The position numbers were made by a program, and so were the translations under genes. The notes below the pieces were generated by a model. That model saw only the letters and a list, made by a program, of their open reading frames with translations. It ran no database searches and was not told the origin of the DNA. This document shows positions 58,724 through 64,000 of a stretch of 64,000 bases of DNA, piece by piece (the stretch's first letter is position 1; every line of letters starts with the position of its first letter). The stretch comes from Pseudomonas sp. TNT3 (GTDB lineage Bacteria > Pseudomonadota > Gammaproteobacteria > Pseudomonadales > Pseudomonadaceae). Location of the stretch: positions 62,001-126,000 of the forward strand of contig NZ_WFGV02000009.1 of the NCBI RefSeq assembly GCF_010095445.2, in the 5' to 3' direction.

Positions 58724-59467
58724 ATGAAAAGCATCTCAACCACACTTCAATTGGCGGTGCCGACGCTGGCGCAATCAGACAAGGACAGCATCAACATCAG
58801 CTCGGCGGCGCACCTGCTGATCGACGTCGCGCCATACGCCGGCATGGATAAAGGCGATCTGATCGAACTGTTCTGGGATGACTGCTACGTGGCGTCCAAA
58901 GTGTTGGCTGCCAGGGACGTGTGCAAGACCGTCAGCCTGCGAGTACCGGAAAGCTTTATTGCCAGTGGCGCTTCGAGCGTTCGCTACCGGGTCATGCAGA
59001 TCGGCCAGGAACCGGCCCTGTCGCCCGCCATGCAGGTACACGTCAAACTGGATTGCCCAGGCGGACAGCCACCACCGGTGTGCGGCGATGAAAACCAGAA
59101 TCTGGCGCTGGTTAACCTCCCCGAGGCTATTCAACGAAAGGGCGTCAATTCGAGGCAGATAAAACGCGGCGTGCCGTTGACCATTGAGCCGTACCTGAAC
59201 ATGGACGTCGACGACGAGATCACCCTGCGTTGGGGGGACGCTCGAATGGATCTGCCCAGGCTAAAACCCTGTGATATCGGACAGCCAATTCAGGTTTGGG
59301 TACCTTCGGCGATCATTCTCGAAGCCGGCGAGGATCTGCGACTGGAAGTAACGTATTGCGTCCTCGACCGGGCAGGCAACAACTCTCGCTGGGCGCCAGT
59401 GCGCAGGCTGAAGATCGGCTGCGCCAACGCCTACCTCAAACTACCGCTGAAGCGAGCAAAGCGCTGA
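58724..59467 (+). CDS. Two-repeat Ig-like protein, function unknown
   Basis: The 247-residue product consists of two similar beta-rich units: about 5-110 (with MDKGDLIELFWDDCYVASK) and about 120-235 (with MDVDDEITLRWGDARMDLP). In each, a D-x-I-x-L-x-W-x-D strand is followed by a strand ending in a Pro/Val-rich segment, as in the Ig-like repeats of pseudomonad surface proteins. There is no signal peptide and no membrane anchor. The tail is basic (KLPLKRAKR). ATG 58724 follows TAGGAGAATCC, a strong site; a frame to 58661 upstream is unlikely. Its AT-rich flank and lack of functional link to the sulfur genes suggest insertion. Confidence 0.7.
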   Translation: MKSISTTLQLAVPTLAQSDKDSINISSAAHLLIDVAPYAGMDKGDLIELFWDDCYVASKVLAARDVCKTVSLRVPESFIASGASSVRYRVMQIGQEPALSPAMQVHVKLDCPGGQPPPVCGDENQNLALVNLPEAIQRKGVNSRQIKRGVPLTIEPYLNMDVDDEITLRWGDARMDLPRLKPCDIGQPIQVWVPSAIILEAGEDLRLEVTYCVLDRAGNNSRWAPVRRLKIGCANAYLKLPLKRAKR

Positions 59468-59523
59468 GCCCCCTCACGAACCCACCCCAATCCCTGTAGC
59501 AGCCCACGACCCCTTCTATGCAT

Positions 59524-59538
59524 ATTCCTAAAAGTTAG
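59524..59538. promoter_or_regulatory. Candidate sulfur-starvation (CysB-type) site for the sfnB operon
   Basis: ATTCCTAAAAGTTAG lies in an AT-rich stretch 190 bases before sfnB. AAAAGTTA is identical to the site before tauA, and ATTCC to the site before tcyJ. Confidence 0.4.
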
Positions 59539-59569
59539 TTTATTAATTTTTTATACATGTTTAGGGTAT

Positions 59570-59638
59570 ATGAACCGGACCACCGGACATTCTTGTTTTC
59601 GTTCGCCGCCTTTCCCGCGGCGTTTCCATGAGATGTGA
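59570..59638 (+). CDS. Possible 22-codon leader peptide 1 before sfnB
   Basis: ATG 59570 preceded by TTTAGGGTAT opens a frame of 22 codons (MNRTTGHSC..., rich in Arg and Pro, one Cys) ending at TGA 59636-59638. The ribosome binding site is modest. Its place, between a likely promoter and sfnB, is that of a regulatory leader. A Cys codon at position 9 could sense cysteine supply. No homologue is known to me. Confidence 0.4.
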   Translation: MNRTTGHSCFRSPPFPRRFHEM

Positions 59639-59645
59639 GGTAGGT

Positions 59646-59714
59646 ATGGTCCGGAACACAATCACCCCAGTGCAGATCGCCAGGGCATTGCGTGCAGCCA
59701 AGGAGTGGCGCTGA
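59646..59714 (+). CDS. Possible 22-codon leader peptide 2, coupled to sfnB
   Basis: ATG 59646 has GAGGTAGGT just before it. The frame runs 22 codons (MVRNTITPVQIARALRAAKE...) to TGA 59712-59714. The stop overlaps the sfnB ATG as TGATG, and the sfnB ribosome binding site AAGGAG is inside its last codons. Ribosomes finishing this frame could restart on sfnB. Confidence 0.5.
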   Translation: MVRNTITPVQIARALRAAKEWR

Positions 59715-60955
59715 TGTCCAGTCTGGCAGACGCACTTGTCCAGAGTGATCTGGATATCGCCCCGTTGTTGTTGCCCGCGCAGGTCTTGCGCAACGATGCT
59801 CAAGCCATCAAGGCCGCCCATGAGCTGGCACAGGTCGCCCGCCTGCAAGCGGCCAAACGTGACCAGCAGCGCAAGCTGCCGTGGTCGGAAGTCGAACAAT
59901 TCACCCGCAGCGGCCTGGGCAGCATCGCCATCCCGCGCGAATACGGCGGTCCACAGGTTTCATTCGTCACCCTTGCTGAGGTCTTCGCGATCATTTCCGC
60001 GGCTGATCCGGCCTTGGGGCAGATCCCGCAAAACCAGTTTGGCATTCTCAATCTTGTGCTCGGCAGCGCCACCGAAGCGCAAAAAAAACGGCTGTTCAAA
60101 AGCGTGCTTGAAGGCTGGCGCATCGGCAATGCAGGCCCGGAGCGCGGCACCAAAAACACACTCGAACTGAAAGCGCGAATCACCGCCGACGGCGATGGTT
60201 TCGTGATCAATGGCCAGAAGTTCTATTCCACCGGCGCGTTGTTCGCTCATTGGGTCGCCGTCAAAGCGCTGAACGATGACGGCAAGCAGGTACTGGCCTT
60301 CGTCCGCCGTGGCACGCCCGGTTTGCGCATCGTTGATGACTGGTCGGGTTTTGGCCAACGCACCACTGCCAGCGGCACCGTCTTGCTCAACAACGTGCGG
60401 GTCGACGCCGAACTGGTGGTGGATAACTGGACGATCAATGACAAGCCAAACATCCAGGGTTCCGTCTCACAGCTGATTCAAGCGGCTATCGACGCCGGCA
60501 TTGCCCGAGGCGCAATCGACGACGCCATCGAATTCGTGAAGACCCGTGCACGGCCATGGATCGACGCCAACGTTGAACGGGCCAGCGACGACCTCTATGT
60601 CATCGCCGACATCGGCAAACTGAAAATTGAACTGCACGCGGCTGAAGCTCTACTGCGCAAGGCGGGGCAAGTGCTCGACCAGGCCAACGCCGCGCCGCTC
60701 ACTGCCGAGTCCGCTGCCCGCGCCTCGATTGCCGTGGCCGAAGCCAAAGTGCTGACCACCGAAATCTCGTTGCTGGCCAGCGAAAAGCTCTTCGAACTCG
60801 CCGGCAGTCGCGCCACCCTCGCCGAATTCAATCTCGACCGTCACTGGCGTAACGCCCGCGTGCACACGCTGCACGATCCGGTGCGCTGGAAGTATCACGC
60901 TGTCGGCACGTATCACTTGAACGGCACGTTGCCCGCTCGTCATTCCTGGATTTAA
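59714..60955 (+). CDS. SfnB-family flavoenzyme 1 (sulfur acquisition)
   Basis: The 413-residue acyl-CoA-dehydrogenase-fold enzyme matches the SfnB group, which functions in use of organic sulfur (sulfones, sulfonates). Motifs are SGLGSIAIPREYGGPQVSFVTLAEVFAIISAADPALGQIPQNQFG (N-terminal domain), GFVINGQKFYSTGALFAHWVAV (flavin/substrate region), DWSGFGQRTTASGTVLLNNV and the C-terminal DRHWRNARVHTLHDPVRWKYHAVG. AAGGAG at 59700-59705 supports ATG 59714. A GTG at 59705 is in frame. It is followed 38 bases later by a close paralogue. Confidence 0.9.
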   Translation: MSSLADALVQSDLDIAPLLLPAQVLRNDAQAIKAAHELAQVARLQAAKRDQQRKLPWSEVEQFTRSGLGSIAIPREYGGPQVSFVTLAEVFAIISAADPALGQIPQNQFGILNLVLGSATEAQKKRLFKSVLEGWRIGNAGPERGTKNTLELKARITADGDGFVINGQKFYSTGALFAHWVAVKALNDDGKQVLAFVRRGTPGLRIVDDWSGFGQRTTASGTVLLNNVRVDAELVVDNWTINDKPNIQGSVSQLIQAAIDAGIARGAIDDAIEFVKTRARPWIDANVERASDDLYVIADIGKLKIELHAAEALLRKAGQVLDQANAAPLTAESAARASIAVAEAKVLTTEISLLASEKLFELAGSRATLAEFNLDRHWRNARVHTLHDPVRWKYHAVGTYHLNGTLPARHSWI

Positions 60956-60992
60956 CGACCAGACACTTTTGACCAGATCTCTGGAGAAGCAC

Positions 60993-62186
60993 ATGCCTCT
61001 TTCTCACCACGTCGCGGTCATAACCAGCGATGAGCAAGCCCTGATCGTCGCCAGTGACCTGGCCGATGACTTCAAACGCGACAGCGCCCTGCGCGACCGC
61101 GAACGCCGTTTGCCACATCCGGAGCTGGAAGTGTTTTCCCGCTCGGGCCTATGGGGTATCAGTGTGCCAAAGGAATACGGTGGCGCGGGCGTTTCGAACG
61201 TCACCCTGGCCAAGGTCATCGCCTTGATCGCGCAGGCGGACGGCTCTCTCGGACAGATTCCCCAAAACCATTTCTATGCCCTCGAAGTGCTGCGAGTGAA
61301 CGGCAGCGACGAGCAGAAAAAACGCCTGTACGCCGAAGTCCTGGCCGGTCAGCGCTTCGGCAATGCCCTGGCAGAACTGGGCACCAAAACCGCCCACGAC
61401 CGTGTCACCCGCCTGACCCGCGAAAGCGATGGTTATCGCATTAATGGCCGCAAGTTCTACGCCACCGGTGCCATCTACGCCCAACGCATCCCGACGTCAG
61501 TTATTGATGAAAACGGCGTGCAACAACTGGCGTTTGTGCCGCGCGACAGCAAAGGCCTGACGGTCATCGACGACTGGAGCGGCTTTGGCCAGCGCACCAC
61601 GGGCAGCGGCTCGGTGGTGTTCGAAGACGTCTACGTCGCGGCCGAAGACGTGATCCCTTTTCAAAGCGCTTTCGAACGTCCGACACCGGTTGGCCCGTTG
61701 GCGCAGATTCTTCATGCCGCCATCGACACCGGCATCGCCCGCGCGGCGTATGAAGATGCCCTGCACTTCGTGCGCACCAAAACCCGGCCGTGGATTGATG
61801 CTACCCATGAGAAAGCCACCGAAGACCCGCTGACCCTCAAGAGCTTCGGCCACCTGAGCATCCGTCTGCATGCCACTGAAGCCTTGCTCGAACGTGCTGG
61901 CGAATACCTCGACAAGGCCCAGGCCGACACCAACGCCGAGACCGTCGCGGCGGCGTCCATTGCCATCGCCGAGGCCCGCGCCATCAGTACCGAAATCTCC
62001 CTCGCCGCGGGCAGCACGCTGTTTGAACTGGCTGGCAGCCAGGCGACCCTGATCGAACACGGTCTGGATCGCCATTGGCGCAACGCGCGCGTGCACACGC
62101 TGCACGACCCGGTGCGCTGGAAGTACCACGCTGTGGGCAACTACTACCTCAACGATGAAAAACCGCCACTGCGGGGGACCATCTGA
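60993..62186 (+). CDS. sfnB: SfnB-family flavoenzyme 2 (sulfur acquisition)
   Basis: The 397-residue paralogue of the preceding enzyme has the same set of motifs: SGLWGISVPKEYGGAGVSNVTLAKVIALIAQADGSLGQIPQNHF, IDDWSGFGQRTTGSGSVVFEDV and DRHWRNARVHTLHDPVRWKYHAVGNYYLN. The two copies are clearly related by sequence, with highest similarity at the C-terminus, which suggests tandem duplication followed by divergence. ATG 60993 follows CTGGAGAAGCAC. Its stop overlaps the next start as TGATG. Which sulfur compound it acts on cannot be said from sequence. Confidence 0.92.
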   Translation: MPLSHHVAVITSDEQALIVASDLADDFKRDSALRDRERRLPHPELEVFSRSGLWGISVPKEYGGAGVSNVTLAKVIALIAQADGSLGQIPQNHFYALEVLRVNGSDEQKKRLYAEVLAGQRFGNALAELGTKTAHDRVTRLTRESDGYRINGRKFYATGAIYAQRIPTSVIDENGVQQLAFVPRDSKGLTVIDDWSGFGQRTTGSGSVVFEDVYVAAEDVIPFQSAFERPTPVGPLAQILHAAIDTGIARAAYEDALHFVRTKTRPWIDATHEKATEDPLTLKSFGHLSIRLHATEALLERAGEYLDKAQADTNAETVAAASIAIAEARAISTEISLAAGSTLFELAGSQATLIEHGLDRHWRNARVHTLHDPVRWKYHAVGNYYLNDEKPPLRGTI

Positions 62187-63544
62187 TGAGCGCCAGCAAA
62201 AAGAAAATCCTGCTCAACGCGTTCAACATGAACTGCATCGGTCACATCAACCATGGCCTGTGGACGCATCCACGGGACAACTCCACTCAATACAAAACCA
62301 TCGAATACTGGACCGAACTGGCGCAACTGCTGGAGCGCGGACTCTTTGACGGGTTGTTCATCGCCGACATCGTCGGGGTGTATGACGTCTACCAGAACGC
62401 GGTGGATGTGCCGCTCAAAGAGTCGATCCAGCTGCCGGTCAACGACCCGCTGCTCCTGGTGTCGGCCATGGCCGCCGTGACCCGAAACCTTGGTTTCGGC
62501 CTCACCGCCAACCTTACCTACGAGCCGCCGTATCTGTTCGCCCGACGCATGTCGACACTCGATCACCTGAGTCGCGGTCGAGTGGGCTGGAACATCGTCA
62601 CCGGTTACCTCGACAGTGCCGCCAAGGCCATGGGCCTGAGCGAACAGGTCGAACACGACCGCCGCTATGACCAGGCTGACGAGTACCTCGACGTGCTCTA
62701 CAAACTCTGGGAAGGCAGTTGGGAAAACGGCGCGGTGCTCAACGATCCGCAGCAGCGAATCTATGCGCAGCCAGAAAAGGTGCACAAGGTCGAGCACAAG
62801 GGCGAGTTCTATCAGGTCGAGGGCTATCACCTCTGCGAACCGTCGCCGCAACGCACGCCGGTGCTGTTCCAGGCCGGCAGCTCGGACCGTGGATTGTTGT
62901 TCGCCGGGCGTCACGCCGAGTGTGTGTTCATCAGCGGCCAGAACAAACCATCGACCAAAGTTCAGGTGGACAAGGTGCGCGCCAGCGCCGTTGAAGCCGG
63001 TCGCAACCCTGAGGACATCAAGGTGTTCATGGGGCTGAACGTAATTGTCGGCGCCACCGAAGAGCTCGCTTGGGCCAAGCATGCCGAGTACCTGAGCTAC
63101 GCCAGCGCCGAAGCCGGCGTGGCGCATTTCTCGGCCTCGACCGGGATCGATTTTTCCGAGTACGAGATCGACGAGCCGATCCAGTACGTGAAGAGCAACG
63201 CCATCCAGTCCGCGACCAAAAACCTGCAGAACAACGACTGGACCCGCCGCAAATTGCTGGAGCAACACGCCCTCGGCGGTCGTTACATCACCTTGGTGGG
63301 TTCGCCTGAGCAAGTGGCGGATGAGCTGGAATCGTGGATCGCCGAAACCGGTCTGGACGGCTTCAACCTCACGCGCATCGTCACGCCGGAAAGCTATGTG
63401 GATTTCATTGAGCGGGTGATCCCGGAATTGCAGCGCCGAGGGTCGTACAAGACCGCTTATGACAACGGCTCCTTCAGGGAAAAGCTGTTTCACGAAGGGG
63501 CGCATTTGCCTGAGCAACACACCGGTTCGGCGTTCCGCCGTTAA
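62186..63544 (+). CDS. LLM-class flavin-dependent monooxygenase (NtaA/DszA/DmoA type)
   Basis: The 452-residue bacterial-luciferase-like enzyme has LNAFNMNCIGHINHGLWTHPRDNSTQYKTIEYWTELAQLLERGLFDGLFIADIVG (N-terminal TIM barrel), GFGLTANLTYEPPYLFARRMSTLDHLSRGRVGWNIVTGYLDSAAKAMG, and QAGSSDRGLLFAGRHAECVF. These are the signatures of the NtaA/SnaA/DszA group that uses FMNH2 to split C-N or C-S bonds. Given the SfnB genes upstream and MetQ-like protein downstream, it probably desulfurises a sulfur-containing compound. The ATG overlaps the preceding stop. An FMN reductase gene is not in the window. Confidence 0.92.
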   Translation: MSASKKKILLNAFNMNCIGHINHGLWTHPRDNSTQYKTIEYWTELAQLLERGLFDGLFIADIVGVYDVYQNAVDVPLKESIQLPVNDPLLLVSAMAAVTRNLGFGLTANLTYEPPYLFARRMSTLDHLSRGRVGWNIVTGYLDSAAKAMGLSEQVEHDRRYDQADEYLDVLYKLWEGSWENGAVLNDPQQRIYAQPEKVHKVEHKGEFYQVEGYHLCEPSPQRTPVLFQAGSSDRGLLFAGRHAECVFISGQNKPSTKVQVDKVRASAVEAGRNPEDIKVFMGLNVIVGATEELAWAKHAEYLSYASAEAGVAHFSASTGIDFSEYEIDEPIQYVKSNAIQSATKNLQNNDWTRRKLLEQHALGGRYITLVGSPEQVADELESWIAETGLDGFNLTRIVTPESYVDFIERVIPELQRRGSYKTAYDNGSFREKLFHEGAHLPEQHTGSAFRR

Positions 63545-63547
63545 AAG

Positions 63548-63615
63548 CATCGCTAGCAGGCTAGCTCCCACAGTTGCAATGCATTCCTACTGTGGGAGCC
63601 AGCCTGCTGGCGATG
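63548..63615. repeat. REP hairpin, GTGGGAGC family
   Basis: CATCGCTAGCAGGCTAGCTC... (63548-63573) pairs with CTGTGGGAGCCAGCCTGCTG... (63590-63615) over 26 bases with a few mismatches. It lies between the monooxygenase and MetQ-like genes. Confidence 0.9.
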
Positions 63616-63663
63616 AGGCCCAACCAGACAACACACATTCATGCACTGACTGGAATAACCATC

Positions 63664-64000
63664 ATGACCAAGCACTACCTCTCTCACCCAGTCAAAGCAC
63701 TGGCCCTGGCCCTCGGCCTCTTCAGCTCCGCTACCTTCGCCGCCGACCCGACGCTCAAGGTCGGCACCACCGCCGCCTTCGCGATTCCTCTGGAAGCGGC
63801 CGTCGAAGAAGCCAACAAACAAGGCCTGAAGGTTGAACTGGTTGAGTTCAGCGACTGGATCGCCCCCAACGTCAGCCTCGCTGCCGGCGACATCGACGTG
63901 AATTACTTCCAGCACATCCCGTTCCTGGAAAACGCCAAGGCCGCCGCCGGTTTTGACCTGGTACCGTTCGCTCCGGGGATCATCAACAACGTCGGCCTGT
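63664..64000 (+). CDS. metQ: MetQ/NlpA-family substrate-binding protein (partial, cut by window end)
   Basis: The first 112 residues are visible. A signal peptide (about 1-26) ends FSSATFA-ADPT. The SBP follows: LKVGTTAAFAIPLEAAVEEANKQGLKVELVEFSDWIAPNVSLAAGDIDVNYFQHIPFLENAK, which carries the NYFQHIPFL signature of the family. Relatives bind methionine. There is no lipobox cysteine, so this copy is probably periplasmic rather than a lipoprotein. The transporter genes would be expected beyond the window. It lies in the sfnB/monooxygenase cluster, so it may bind a related organosulfur compound. Confidence 0.88.
   Translation, partial: MTKHYLSHPVKALALALGLFSSATFAADPTLKVGTTAAFAIPLEAAVEEANKQGLKVELVEFSDWIAPNVSLAAGDIDVNYFQHIPFLENAKAAAGFDLVPFAPGIINNVGL

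Overview
The window is a stretch of chromosome from a fluorescent Pseudomonas, most likely of the P. fluorescens complex. The evidence is the Pseudomonas-type gene content (OprD porin, RimABK, SfnB, EpsC/TcyJLN, DUF6124-like protein), the high GC with AT-rich promoter islands, and at least 17 intergenic REP hairpins of the kinds typical of this group. Several blocks keep the gene order I recall from P. aeruginosa: cysQ-nudE-yrfG-kbp-lysR-fdhD-fdhF-like, pckA-hslO, and envZ-ompR-tex-paaI-gshA. I see no rRNA, tRNA, CRISPR array, prophage or complete insertion sequence.

Layout. 0-4.3 kb: an accessory block of unrecognised genes (a multi-TM protein, an exported vWA-like protein and an amphipathic-helix protein). 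The last of these lies between two copies of a small TA-flanked MITE-like element. 4.3-11 kb: OprD-type porin, Fur-linked TonB-dependent receptor, and aguBA (agmatine to putrescine). 11-18.6 kb: a 970-residue kinase/PLP-enzyme fusion, a DUF3916-like protein, the DctBD two-component system and a thioesterase. 18.6-30.3 kb: nudE-cysQ, yrfG, kbp, LysR regulator, fdhD with an FdhF/YdeP-like molybdoenzyme, a glycine-zipper protein, thioesterase, 3-hydroxyacyl-CoA dehydrogenase and a short RecQ-type helicase. 30.5-38.7 kb: two small proteins, an EamA transporter broken by a stop codon, pckA, hslO, a PAP2 phosphatase, hslR and the rimABK operon. 38.7-45.8 kb: ompR-envZ, tex-paaI and gshA.

46-64 kb is mostly a sulfur-acquisition region. 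It holds tauABCD (taurine), then, after an aldo/keto reductase and a choline transporter, epsC, dcyD and tcyJLN (serine acetylation, D-cysteine breakdown, cystine import). It ends with two SfnB-type flavoenzymes, an LLM flavin monooxygenase and a MetQ-like binding protein cut by the window end. A related 15-bp motif (roughly ATTCCNNAAAGNNAN) lies upstream of tauA, tcyJ and sfnB and could be a shared sulfur-starvation site.

The most unusual signals are: two 22-codon reading frames stacked in the sfnB leader, the second overlapping the sfnB start as TGATG; the MITE-like pair around an orphan gene; the kinase/M23-like/class-III-PLP fusion; the 5'-end membrane/vWA gene block; and a bidirectional terminator in the porin leader.
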